From Talaromyces rugulosus (lineage: Eukaryota > Ascomycota > Eurotiomycetes > Eurotiales > Trichocomaceae): a stretch of 64,000 bases of DNA. A model generated the notes under the pieces. That model had not been told where the DNA came from and searched no databases. It saw nothing but the letters and a program-made list of their open reading frames with translations. Below, in pieces: positions 22,322-33,244 of the stretch (its first letter is position 1; each line of letters starts with the position of its first letter). The position numbers and the translations under genes are program-made. The stretch is taken from NCBI RefSeq assembly GCF_013368755.1, contig NC_049565.1, forward strand, positions 3,844,001 through 3,908,000. Direction: 5' to 3'.

Positions 22322-22945
22322 ACTTTGTGCTCCCAATATTCATGTATATCTTTCTTTGCCGTATGTGGCGGAACGTACACCTTCGGGGCCGAGATGAGAT
22401 GGCATCCTTGGTCTCCTGTGAAGGGAAAAGTAAGGTCTAGGCAGTCATACACCTAGGCAATGTGTTACGCCAATATGCAGAAATATATTGGTCCCAAATC
22501 ACATAGGTCGAGTCATCGCCGCATACATGGCTACCTAGTACCTGCCTGATGGGTCCGTTCCATGCACGGGCGGCGCGAAGCATAAATATTAAAAAAAATT
22601 TAAACAAAGAACGATGATGACGAATGAAAAGGCTGCCTTGTAACTTGTCATAATCAAGTAACAAACCCGATTAACGAAGGAACAGGCATGTTGCCAAAGC
22701 TAGAGTGAGTCATGGCGGTCCTGATGGGTTTCCGCCTGCGAATTCCGCCTGTGACGATCCACCTTCCGCTAGTACGAAAACGCTGCTTCCCCCACTGCAC
22801 AATTTTGCCCTAGTAAACCACCTTCCAACTCACCTACCACGACAATACAACACAGCTTTCTACCCTACGTCTCGCAATACTCACGATCTCTCTACTGAAA
22901 TCACCACATCTAGTTTACGACAACACCTGCGTGCCATCAGCAATC
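22322..22945 (+). other. Intergenic: mak11 3' region and eIF2 gamma promoter/leader
   Basis: 624 bp between tandem genes. The last 150 bp are pyrimidine-rich and rich in ACC/CAC, a common leader composition upstream of highly expressed fungal genes. No gene seen. Confidence 0.45.
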
Positions 22946-24616
22946 ATGGCTAACAACGGCGACTTCTCCGACGAAGACTCGCAGCCTGGCTCGCCCCTCC
23001 TGGGGAACACCGAGCACGAGGACGAATTTGAGGACCAGGAACCCCTTGACGAGGGCGAGGAAAAGCCACTGAAGTCTTCGTTGAAGAAGGACTCAGTGCC
23101 TCCTATTCCCGCAGTCACTCGCCCCGTCCTCCCTGAGCAGCCCGACCCAAACACTGTGGACTTTTCAACTTTTTCCCCGCTGTCGCCTGAAATCATTGCT
23201 CGTCAGGCGACTATCAACATTGGAACAATCGGCCATGTCGCTCACGGAAAATCGACGGTGGTGAAGGCTATCTCTGAGGTTCACACAATTCGTTTCAAGA
23301 CCGAACAGGAACGAAACATTACCATCAAGCTCGGTTATGCAAACGCGAAGATTTACAAGTGCGACAGCCCAGAGTGTCCAAGACCAACTTGCTACAAGAG
23401 CTTCAAGAGTGAGAAAGAGGTTGATCCTCCATGTGAGCGAGAAGGTTGCACAGGCACATACCGCTTGTTGCGCCATGTTTCGTAAGTTCCTCTCCAAAGC
23501 GGTTTGGTATATCGTCCAGAATACTAATAATGTAATGCTAGGTTCGTCGACTGCCCGGGGCACGATATTCTGATGAGCACTATGTTGTCTGGTGCCGCTG
23601 TCATGGACGCCGCTCTTCTCCTTATTGCCGGAAACGAAACATGCCCTCAGCCTCAAACGTCAGAGCACTTGGCTGCAATTGAAATCATGAAACTGAGCCA
23701 CATCATCATTTTGCAAAATAAGGTCGATCTGATGCGCGAGGATGCTGCTCTGGCTCACTACCAGTCCATCTTGAAGTTCATCCGCGGCACAGTTGCCGAT
23801 GGATCTCCGATCGTTCCAATCTCGGCTCAGCTCAAGTACAATATCGATGCTGTGAACGAACACCTTGTCTCGCACATCCCTGTACCTGTTCGCGACTTCA
23901 CTGCCGCACCTCACATGATCATCATTCGATCATTTGATGTCAACAAGCCTGGTGCTGGTATTGAAGATCTCAAGGGTGGTGTTGCCGGTGGTTCTATCTT
24001 GACCGGTGTCATAAAGGTGGACGACGAAATCGAGATCAGACCTGGTATTGTGACCAAGGATGAAAACGGCAAAGTCCAATGTCGCCCCATCTTCTCCAAG
24101 GTTGTTTCCCTGTTCGCCGAGCACAACGATCTCAAGTTTGCCGTGCCTGGTGGTTTGATCGGTGTCGGAACCCGCGTTGACCCTACGCTTTGCCGTGCTG
24201 ATCGTCTTCTTGGCTTCGTTCTCGGTCTGCGTGGCCAGCTCCCTGCCATCTACAACGAGTTGGAGGTCAACTACTTCTTGCTTCGCCGTCTGCTTGGTGT
24301 TAAAACCGCCGATGGCAAGCAAGCCAAGGTCGCCAAATTGTCAAAGAACGAAGTGCTGATGGTCAACATTGGCTCGACCGCCACGGGTGCTAAGGTGGTG
24401 GGCGTCAAGGCCGATGCTGCCAAGCTCGTTTTGACTAACCCTGCCTGCACAAACATTGGTGAGAAGATTGCCATCAGTCGCCGAATTGAAAAGCACTGGC
24501 GTCTGATTGGATGGGCCAACATTGTTGCGTAAGTTTTGTACCCTACATTATTCATTATAATTGATGCTAACGAGATTTTCTTTAGCGGAAACACACTGGA
24601 GCCACTCATTGATTAA
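22946..24616 (+). CDS. gcd11: Translation initiation factor eIF2 subunit gamma
   Basis: eIF2 gamma is the GTP- and Met-tRNAi-binding subunit of eIF2 (yeast Gcd11). Three exons, 22946..23481, 23542..24528 and 24586..24616, give 517 residues; the last exon codes only the final ten residues (GNTLEPLID plus a split Ala). Residues 1-85 are an acidic, variable leader. The G domain follows: P-loop GHVAHGKST near residue 95, switch-1 segment [20 protein letters not shown], a four-Cys zinc ribbon (CDSPEC...CYKSF...CEREGC) at 130-170, G3 [10 protein letters not shown] near 180 and G4 NKVD near 232. Domains II and III follow, with [20 protein letters not shown] and [19 protein letters not shown]. Length matches fungal orthologs (yeast 527). 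All family residues I looked for are present. Confidence 0.96.
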
Positions 24617-25254
24617 GGTGTCATTCAAATCAAATGTTTTCTTCTTTTTCGGTATTCATGCATGCGCTTGCTTGAGCACACGTCCGGGTATCCGTCAAGC
24701 AGTTAGCTAAAACACGGTCATTGTCGTGACTACATGACCGTAAAGTCGAGGTCGCCGTTCCTTTTCTTTCAACGGCATCAGGCGATTCTTCACCTGCTTC
24801 GCAAAATACCCATATTCTTTTTTGGCGTGGGGCCTAGTGGGCCATTTTCGTTGATATTTCGACAAATTTGCATAAAGGGTTTTTTTATTAGGTTGTGTGG
24901 TTTGTTTATTCATTTGTATCACGGATCATGGGAGAGGAAGAGGGTGATGATGATGAAAATGAGACAATGATCAAAAAAGTTGCAGTTAGTTGCAGTAATA
25001 GACAAATTACGATAAAAAATTTGAAATTATACATATGGTACTCAATATAGCAGTTAAGCAGATATAAAGACTGCATGTAAATAAAAAGGATAGATAGAAT
25101 ACACAGGACCCAGGGCCATTTGACTAAGATTTGGTAATTGGTATAATACAGGTGAAAATATCCCATCCTCTTCTTTCTTCCCTTCTATATCTTTCGAACA
25201 GAGCTCAAATATAGCTCCCACCATCCCCTATAATGTCTGTTTTTCGTTTTTGTT
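24617..25254. other. Intergenic, convergent 3' ends of eIF2 gamma and bL34m
   Basis: 638 bp between stop codons, AT-rich in its right half. It holds one inverted repeat (24714-24741), listed separately. No gene seen. Confidence 0.45.
24714..24741. repeat. Inverted repeat with 8-bp perfect arms
   Basis: ACGGTCAT at 24714-24721 and ATGACCGT at 24734-24741 flank a 12-nt spacer that itself holds GTC/GAC pairing. It lies about 100 bp past the eIF2 gamma stop, so it would sit in the 3' UTR as a small hairpin. Function unknown; an 8-bp arm can arise by chance in a 64 kb window. Confidence 0.4.
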
Positions 25255-25761
25255 TTACCAACTCAAATTCTTCCGCCCCTTCAATCGCCGCCTCTTCAAA
25301 ATCTCACGTCCAGAGCGAGTCCGCAATCTCGACAAAAACCCATGCCGACGCTTCTGAACCCGTCTGGACGGGTTGTAGGTACGACGCTTGCCGCCGAGGC
25401 ACGCCGTTGCCGAAAAGGAACGGATCTTCTGGTCAAACAGAGATGTGGAGATGGGTCCGGCGACCGCTGGTCGACGAAGAAGAAGGACAGAGGATTGTGT
25501 CGATGGGGTGAATGGTGATGTTGATGTTGATGAGAGTAATGTTCGCGACGAGGGTCTGCTGCTGTTTGCGGTAATGACGTTTGTGAATGTGCGGGATTGT
25601 GATCTGAAACAAACAAAAAACAAAAATTCAGTCAGTAAATCAATACATTCATTCATCTTCTCAGCTCAGGACAAGGTATAATCGTACCGTAAAGGCTGAG
25701 CGATATTTGGCGACAAAGTCAGCCCAGGCACGGCTCTCCGCCCATACCGGAGAGCCTGCAT
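25255..25761 (-). CDS. mrpl34: Mitochondrial large-subunit ribosomal protein bL34m
   Basis: Component of the mitoribosome large subunit. Two exons, 25761..25688 and 25603..25255, give 140 residues; the intron starts GTACGA and ends TGTTTCAG. The N-terminus [18 protein letters not shown] is a classic mitochondrial presequence (Arg, Leu, Ser, Ala, no acids), followed by a Ser/Thr/Pro-rich linker. The last 45 residues are the bL34 fold: [20 protein letters not shown] then [19 protein letters not shown], with the invariant T-Y-x-P-S, K-R-x-x-HGF and GR-x-(I/V)-L-x-R-R-R-x-K-GR pattern. I chose this start because the 74-nt first exon joins in frame and yields the presequence. It is divergent from the unnamed gene at 26249. 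Confidence 0.93.
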
Positions 25762-26248
25762 ATTTCCTTTTCTTTTTTGCACGGACTCGATAGGACTGGA
25801 ACTGAAAGCTCCAATTGGAGCTTAACTGCCGAGTAATACTGGAACGTAGAGGTGGTGAGGTGACGTGTATTTTGGCCGGTGGTCCTTTTTCAGTATGGGA
25901 TTGGGAGGCGGAGAAGAATTGGCCCAGTCGGCGGCCGCGATGGCCAACCATCTCCGCCGCCTCCGCCCAAAAAAACCGGCAAAAAAAAAAATTATTGCTT
26001 CAAGGCAAGACAGCCAAGCTGCAAATCTTTTTCAATAAGATTGAGTTAATACGCAATCGGCTTAATTCAGAAACTCGAGAATTTATGCATGAGAAAAACA
26101 AATTTAAACATACTCGTCACAACTGCATGAAATCCAATTCGTGAGAGCACGACAATTACACCTGCAGTTTTCTTTTCTCTCCAACCTCAACAACATCAAC
26201 GAGAGAGAAAAAAAGGATTCAGTACAATTGTACTAATCAAACATCAAA
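25762..26248. promoter_or_regulatory. Divergent promoter of bL34m and the gene at 26249
   Basis: 487 bp between start codons, with an A-rich tract near 25980 and a purine-rich leader just before 26249. No recognisable element or gene. Confidence 0.35.
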
Positions 26249-26824
26249 ATGGCCACATCCGGTCCAAACCCCGTCCCACCAACACAAATCCTCACCACAC
26301 GCTCAATATCCCAATCCGCCGCTCTCGATTTCCTCAGCGCATACCTCGACCGCGCCGCCAATGACCCTTCACTGCAGCCCAGTGCCATGATCACAGAACA
26401 CGGGCCCATCTCGCGCACAACGGCTGCCGCGCCGAATCTAACGTTGCACAATTTAAAACGTGTGCAAGCCGGACTCGCAGGCGAAACGCTAGGGCGTGAT
26501 TTAACGTTGAGTACGGGTTCGCCGCCGAAGCCGGAAGAAAAGGAAGAAGCAGAAGAAGGCGGAGCAGATGGGGTGGCACAGTGGGAGGATATGCAGAAAT
26601 GGGAATTGGAAGCAGGCGAAGGGCTGACGAAAGATCGCTCTGCGGATTTCACGAATACTACTGAGGCGCAAGTGGAGGTTGACCAAGATGGCATGCCGGT
26701 CGATGCACCCATTGATAAAGAGGAACGCAAGCGAAGGAAGAAGGAGAGGAAGCAGTTGGAGAAAAAGGCAAGACAGCAACGAGAAAGAGAGGCAGGAGAG
26801 GAAGATTTGGAGAAAAGCGAGTGA
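26249..26824 (+). CDS. Conserved-looking small charged protein of unknown function, 191 residues
   Basis: A single exon from a good start (CAAAATGGCC) to TGA. I do not recognise the family. Residues 15-80 look ordered: SISQSAALDFLSAYLDRAAN then SAMITEHGPISRTTAAAPNL and LHNLKRVQAGLAGE, that is, amphipathic helices with conserved-type Gly/Pro turns. Residues 85-155 are acidic and low in complexity with a WEDMQKWELEAG segment. The last 35 residues are a Lys/Arg/Glu helix (KEERKRRKKERKQLEKKARQ), like the tails of nucleolar and RNA-binding proteins. A nucleolar role would fit the neighbourhood but is only inference. It is convergent with ste24, 184 bp apart. Confidence 0.75.
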   Translation: MATSGPNPVPPTQILTTRSISQSAALDFLSAYLDRAANDPSLQPSAMITEHGPISRTTAAAPNLTLHNLKRVQAGLAGETLGRDLTLSTGSPPKPEEKEEAEEGGADGVAQWEDMQKWELEAGEGLTKDRSADFTNTTEAQVEVDQDGMPVDAPIDKEERKRRKKERKQLEKKARQQREREAGEEDLEKSE

Positions 26825-27008
26825 GCAAAACGATGGGTTTTTATGTCTTAAGTTTTATCAGTTTCAAAATCACATTAGCAACTAACGAAATACAATCCAA
26901 TGAATTATATCAACCTCCAGCCTGTTCCTTCATAATCTAACACATGTCACTTTAACATTCGAAGAATGTGTGGCATAGCTGTAGAGACAACAGACAGCTG
27001 GCATATTA

Positions 27009-28609
27009 TTAAAGTTCCCTGTCTGCAGCTTTGACAGGCTTTTCACTGTCCTCCGCCTTGTCGGCTCCCTTGCCCTTCCAGCCCAGAGCCGCAAGACGCT
27101 CCGAAAGAATCGGGTGCGAGTAGTGGTAGCTGGCATACAACCAGTCGGCGTCCATAGTGCTCAGGTTCTGGATCTGAAGCTTGAGAAGTGATTGGGCCAG
27201 AAGCTTGGAGTGGCCAAGGTTTGAAGCAAAAGCGTCTGAATGAGAATTAGTAACGAAATAAAAAAATACAACAACAAGACATACCAGCTTCAAATTCAAA
27301 TTTACGGCTAAGAATATTCATCAACAGCTTCACAACGGCATCCATTGGCGCCAGAGCGTCCGAGAAGAGGAGGAAGCCGATCATGATTGGTCTCTCGTTA
27401 TGGAAACCAAAAGACTCGAACAATGATCCATTGTTGACAAATGCTGTGAATAGCGCAAAGATATAAAATATATGGAACTTTTGGCTTGGTCAGCAACTGG
27501 TTCATTCATCTTTGAGAAACATGCATGGTCTTACCTGAGCAATTCCAAAAAGTTTGGTAGTGTGTCCGAGTTTCCAGTGGCCTAGTTCGTGGCTCAAAAC
27601 AGCGACAACCTCCTCCGGTTCACTCTTCTCAATCAGGGTGTCGTAGATGACAATATGTTTCTTCCAGGGGAAACCAAAGAAGTAAGCATTGCTGTGGGCG
27701 CTTCTCTTGCTACCATCAATTGAGTAAATGTCGTGCAGCGGGAAGTCAAGGTTAGACGCCAGCTTCTCAACGCCAGATTTGATAGGGCCAGCTTCGAGAG
27801 GAGACAGTTTGTTGAACAGCGGCAAGATGACGATCGGGTAGATGGTAATGGCAAACACCTGCACCACAATGCTGAACAGCCAGAGGTAGTAGAAAAACTG
27901 GTTTCCAGTCTTCTGGATGATCTTCAAGAAAGCAGCCATGAGCGGGCCGCCGAGCGCAATTCCAAGAGCTTGACCTTTCAGCATATCCGTAATCCAAAGC
28001 TTGAGCGTCTGCTTGTTGAAGCCAAACTTTTCCTCAAGGACAAAGGTGTTGTAGTACGACAGAGGCAGCGACAGAACGGTAGTCAACAGGTTGAAAGCGA
28101 AGAAGAACACAAGCGTTTGTCCGATTTCGCCTTGGAACCATGATGGGAAATACTGAACGAGCGCAAGGCCAGACACACCCCATATTTTGGGCAAGAAATC
28201 GTAGTAGATGAAAGCCAGGTTTTGCAGTTGTCCATAGAGTCCCGAGATGAATCCAAATTTTGCCTTTGCGCGGCCATATGTCTAAGAGGATGAGACGATG
28301 GTCAGCTGTTGTTCACCTGAATGCTTAGTATCTACTAGAATTACCTGGCTATCGTCAAAGACTTTCTGGGTGACTTCTCCTTCTAAAACCTTGGGAGGCT
28401 TTGTCTGCTGAAGGACACGGTACTGACGGAACGAGAGGAAGCTTTCCAAGACATATTGTCCGAGGGAGAAGCCTACCAGGACCGTCTTCCACGGGAAGAG
28501 AGGACGGTCCAGGAAGTTTGCAAGAGCCTAGAACATGTCAGTCATCATCGGCTTTTGACAATGCAAACGCAAAAAAATGCGCAATACCTACCTGAAGAAT
28601 GTTAATCAT
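27009..28609 (-). CDS. ste24: CAAX prenyl protease 1 (Ste24)
   Basis: Zinc metalloprotease of the ER and inner nuclear membrane that removes the AAX of prenylated CAAX proteins, such as a-factor-type pheromone precursors, and clears clogged translocons. Five exons, 28609..28592, 28527..28345, 28281..27535, 27477..27285 and 27235..27009, give 455 residues (yeast 453); exon 1 codes only MINILQ. All joins keep frame. The gluzincin motif VLSHELGHWKLGH falls near residue 297, as in yeast Ste24, with a downstream glutamate-bearing segment (SDALAPMDAVVKLLMN...FEFEADAFA). Many transmembrane helices surround it. The C-terminus is hydrophilic (KGKGADKAEDSEKPVKAA). No key residue is missing. The last intron is 49 nt, the shortest I saw here. 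Confidence 0.95.
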
Positions 28610-29067
28610 GACTCCGGCTAGAGCAAGCAATATAAATGTTGGTTGTTTGACAGAGATGATGCCGTGTCATCTTCGAGACAAATAAAGTACTGCCGCATCG
28701 CACCGCCGAGAAGGCCGAACAAACAGTGCAAACAAAGCAGCGTCTTAACACTGTTAAGCCAGATCACAATTCCATTTGCTTCTGGTTTTTATTGATTTTA
28801 CAAGTCACTTATACGTATATATGTATGCCTAGAATTATCCTTCTCCATGAGCGATAGTTAGTTATAAATGACGTTTTGGAACCCATCATGACTATCGCAG
28901 AGATAGGCGGGGCTTGTACATGCATCTAGGCTTTTTTAGGCAACATCAATAGATAACCCTAATCCTTCAAGATATACGGGGTATGCAGGTCTATACAGCC
29001 TTGATATTTTGAGTATTGGGGTCTATAGGTTAACACTACTATCCCGTTCCACCACACTCAATTAGCT
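28610..29067 (-). other. Intergenic: ste24 promoter and M16 protease 3' region
   Basis: 458 bp between tandem minus-strand genes. AT-rich, with no gene or clear element. Confidence 0.4.
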
Positions 29068-32000
29068 TCACTCCGAGTCGCTTTCATCCTCCTCATCCGA
29101 CTCCTCTTCTTCGTCGGATCCCTCTTCCTCTTCCTCCTCGCCGTCAACCTTTAAACCATAGTCGTCCTCAAATTCTTTCAGAGGCTGGCTTATTGGCTTG
29201 AAACTAAAGGATTGGAGCCCCTTTTTGATTCCCTATAAACGTTTAGTAATGTTGCCTGTAAGCGGGTGTATATAGTCACTAACCTCTTCGAGTGTCGGTG
29301 CACAAGTTATCACTAGGTTAGATTTCTGTGCGTTGAATAAAGGCAGAATAATGTCCCTAAGAGCATCCTTGATTTGGTCAACGGTAATATTGCGGACATT
29401 GTTCAGAATGCGTTCCTTATAATCGCTCGGCAAGTTGCGGATCACTTGACGAATGAAACTGCCTTGTGCGGCACTGGCGAGAGTCGTTTGCTCGTTAGCA
29501 AAGCTGACCACGATACTGCTAATTGAGCCTTCCAGCATCAAGGGATCGAATGCCACAGTTCCGTTGAGATGATTCTCCACGATCTGCTTGCTAGCTTCGA
29601 ATGCTTTGAAGGCATTCGGGGACCGGTAAACATCGAAGTTGATAGTTCCCAGGTCGATGTTATACCCAAAGTTTGTGCCGTATGCAAGCCCAGTTCCACG
29701 GACAGCGACCCAGAGAGGGCCTTCTACTGCATTCATATAAGCAATAGCCACTAGCAGAGAAGCTAATTTAGGGTGGTCGTAAGAGTCCAACCCCTTGGCA
29801 GTAGCATAGGCAAATGACGAATCAACTGTTGGCATTGGAACCACATATGAAAGGTTACCAAAGTTCTTTCCAGCCTCACTAAGCAGCTCCTTGCGGTTTG
29901 GTATGGGTAAAGGATCTTTTGCTGGGGTTAAGCCTTCGAGGAATGGTTTCCACGCAGAGACGGGCTTTTGCAATTTCTCCAGATCGGCCACAACAAGGAC
30001 ACGTAGGTTCTCAAAGGCAAAAAGACTTTTTCGAATCTCTTCCATCTGCGAAATTACCACTTCAGGCCGGAGAGCAAGAAGGCGTTTGATGCGTTTCAAG
30101 TAGCGTGCCTTGACCAACGTGCTTCGTGCTCGTACAATCGACTCAGGGGCGTAATGGACCATAACGTAGACAGCAGCAAGCATGTCATCACCACTGCGCT
30201 TAGAATCCGGTACGTCTGCAAGGAGTCTCGTTGTGATGGCCTTGAGTCTGTCTACATCAAAGATCGTATTCCATGTAAGCTCCTTCAGCCACGCAATGGC
30301 AGTAGCATATTTTTCCACTTCAACTTGGAAAGAAACCCGAAGCATTTCCGAGTTTCCTAAATCGCGAGCACCTTCCAAGGAGTACCCCACTGTGTCTCGC
30401 TCAAGTTCGACAATCACTTGTTCAAATGATATTGTTTTGCCGTCTCGTTTGATAGGGCTATTGAAGAAAGCCTCTGTGTATACGGCCAGCAAAGGCCGGA
30501 GCTGGACCGGCACTTTTTCAGACGAAACCAAGAGAGAAAGCTGGACAAAGTTGCTCTGTATATGCTCAAAATGAATAAAGAAAGGCACATCCATGGGGTC
30601 AGCATCAATCAATGATTGGAATTGGTTATCTGGTTTTCCAGATTTCAATGCAGGCCCAGACTTGGCCGTTGTTGTTGAGATGAAATGGATCGAATCCGTT
30701 TTAGGTACTTTGAATTGTTCCAGCATCTCAGTCGGAATCTCTCTGTCGTTCTCAGCCTTGGCTTCGTCCAATTTCTTTTGTTTTTCCTTCAGTCCTTCCT
30801 CGCCAAGCTTCTTTTGTTGTGCTGCCACTCTCGCTTCTTCGTCTGCCTTGAGCTTTTCAGAGAGTTTGGCTGACGGGACACCAAGGATGGACACGTGAGG
30901 AGCATCTGCAATCCATTTTTTGATGTATTCCTTCCACTGCCCCTCGTTCCATTTCTCCAACGCCTCATATTCTTGCAGAGTAGCAACATCCAGCAGTGTT
31001 GAACCGTCTTTTCTTCCGTACAAAAAGTCTGAAATGACATACTCAGCAAAGGGAACCGCAGAGCTCTCGGTAGAGAACTTCCAGCTGCGCTTTTGGCGTT
31101 CTATGCATTCTTTGATGTACTGCATATCAAGAGGCTTCTCCATGGCTTCATGTAAAATCTCAAAGAACCGTTTTTCAACTTGGGCCAATTTCGCCGTCTC
31201 TACACTGGTGAGAGTGAATCGAATCTCAATGTCAGGTCTGTCATCAGTGGAAAAATACACGGCACTGGCAACTTGTTCCTTTTCGACAAGAATATTCTCA
31301 AGAACAGTCGCCGAAGAGCCAGCGAGATAGAGCAGGACAACGTTCAGCGCACCACCTAAAAACAGTTAACAGGATATTTCATCTTCGAATGAGACTATCA
31401 AACATACCCTGGATGGAGTCCGTGCAGTCTGGGCCTAAAAATCTAATCTCGATCTCACCAAAAGACTCGTCCTCCTCTGGAAATTCAATGGTTTCGATGA
31501 TTGACTTTTCCAACGCGGGTGTTTTTCGAGACTCAATCCATGGACGCTTGAATGGAGCATCAGGGCTGGGGACTACGTCAAGGATTGTGCTTTCAAAATC
31601 CTCCAGCTTCTGGAGGAGATCGGCATGGTCCACCTCGCCCGTGATGATGAGACAGAGATTTTTTGGCTGGTACATCTCGCGATGGAATTCCCTGATCCTC
31701 TCTGATGTGAGTGATCGAAGCTGCTCCAACATACCACCGGTCTCGTATCGGAAGCCAATGCCGTCTGGGTAAAGCAAGCGTCGAGACTTCAGGTCTATTA
31801 ATTCCGACTGGCTATTCTGTAGAGCCTGCATCTCAGAGTATACAACACCTGCATCATTACCGGTCCCGTCAATATGATGGACTTCGGTATAGCAGCCTGC
31901 GTCCGTGAGGGTAGGAGCGATGACATGCTCCAGATAGACAGGGAGAATCTGCGAGAAACCGGCCCATCCAGCTGTGTCGAGCGTATAGGCTGTGTGGTCT

Positions 32001-32302
32001 GTAGCAGTCCATGCATTGGTGCTTGAGTAAGCTCTTGTCGCAAGCTTATCAAGAAATCCCTTGTAGCGGTAGTTTCGAGATCCCATGAAACACAGGTGCT
32101 CTAGGGTATGAGGAGCGCCGGAATCGTCATGGATTTCAGTCGCAAGAACAAAATAACCAGCGACCTTAGGTCCCTTGTGATCAACGACAACTACTCTCAT
32201 CCCAGTCCGGTCAGACTCATATTGAGTGAATTCATTGACCGAGTAATCGGGTTTAAACTTCAAAAGCTGGCGAAAATGGCCGCTTTGCTTGGACGTCCCC
32301 AT
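29068..32302 (-). CDS. M16-family zinc metalloprotease (YOL098C/Sdd3-like)
   Basis: Large pitrilysin-type peptidase related to yeast YOL098C and S. pombe mug138; substrates are unknown. Three exons, 32302..31408, 31355..29284 and 29232..29068, give 1043 residues; donors are GTATGT and GTTAGT. The inverted zinc motif HTLEH is near residue 65 within DDSGAPHTLEHLCFMGSRNY, and a distal Glu-bearing segment (YTEVHHIDGTGNDAGVVYSEM) follows. A long charged linker near 440-490 and a second inactive M16 domain complete the fold. The last exon adds an acidic tail (Glu/Asp/Ser). The start is uncertain: an in-frame ATG at 32593 would add 97 residues with a hydrophobic segment, or a 348-nt leader intron (GTGAGT at 32651 to AG at 32304) may remove that stretch. 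I prefer 32302, where the family-like part begins. Confidence 0.85.
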
Positions 32303-33244
32303 CCTGCAGGTGGGCCGCGGAGACAGTACTGGTTGTAGGAAGCTTTGAAGCGTCGACAGCCACGGTTTTGCGTTTCTATTCGTCTGGTCAGTAAGAGCAG
32401 CGCCACCATGTGAAGCAGCTAGGTCTAACAAAGGCCGGTTCCAAGCCCAGATCTCAGAAGCCAACGGGGACTGTGTCTCGGGCGAGGATTTTCTAGGCGA
32501 GAACGAAGCCCATGGTGTATGGTATAATGCCAATACAACAGTCACGATCCACAGTAGAGAGAGAAATCCAGGCTTGAATCGGGAGCTCTGCATGGACGAC
32601 AGAGCCGGTGCGGGACGGAGGGGTAAACAGATTGCTCGTATCCACACTCACCTGCAAGCCACAGCGTAATTGCAGTAAAAACAGAGGGACCAACTATGGG
32701 GATAGACAAAAGCCTGATATACTCAGGTAGTAGTATGAAGCTGTGGACCTCGTAGTTGTTTTTTTGTCGCGGGCGACTTCTTCTGCGGCGGAGGTGGGGA
32801 GTGTTGTTCCAGTGCCTGAATATATAAGCAGAAACTGTTGATGCAGGGACAGAATTCTGGCGAGCCTTTGCCTTGTCGCCTGCACTCTGTAGGGCAACTT
32901 TTAGTTTAAAAAAAATAGTTCTGTATTAAAATGCCAGAATCATTGAGTGTAGGTGTAGAAGCTGCGAGCAGTGCTGGAGCCGCCAAGCGCAAGACGGCGG
33001 CAGAGGAGGCAAGAGCTGTCCATGTCATAGCTTTGGATTTGTCTCCGCACCCCCAGTTGATGCTGTGTTGTCTTCTGCGCCTCCAACGCTGCTCCAGCCA
33101 GACCCGGCACCTGGACTGTTCTATGCATAAACATAAGAACGGAAATGCGACATGAATGCATGAATATCTAACTAGCAGCTGCCATCCTGAATACGGGCGC
33201 AACTAGCCACCGACCGCGAGGACAGCTCGCCGACACCGTGCACG
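32303..33244. promoter_or_regulatory. Divergent upstream region of the M16 protease and the ZW10/Dsl1 gene
   Basis: Holds the leader of the M16 gene with a possible 348-nt intron (32304-32651), then about 590 bp of intergenic DNA up to 33244. A small plus-strand frame at 32931-33155 has no codon or domain support. The stretch 33060-33130 is Cys/Leu-rich in translation and is probably noncoding. Confidence 0.4.

Noticed and set aside
32931..33155. Plus-strand frame of 74 residues between the M16 and ZW10 genes
   Set aside because: Short, Cys/His-rich in its second half, with no homology I recognise and no splice link to either neighbour.
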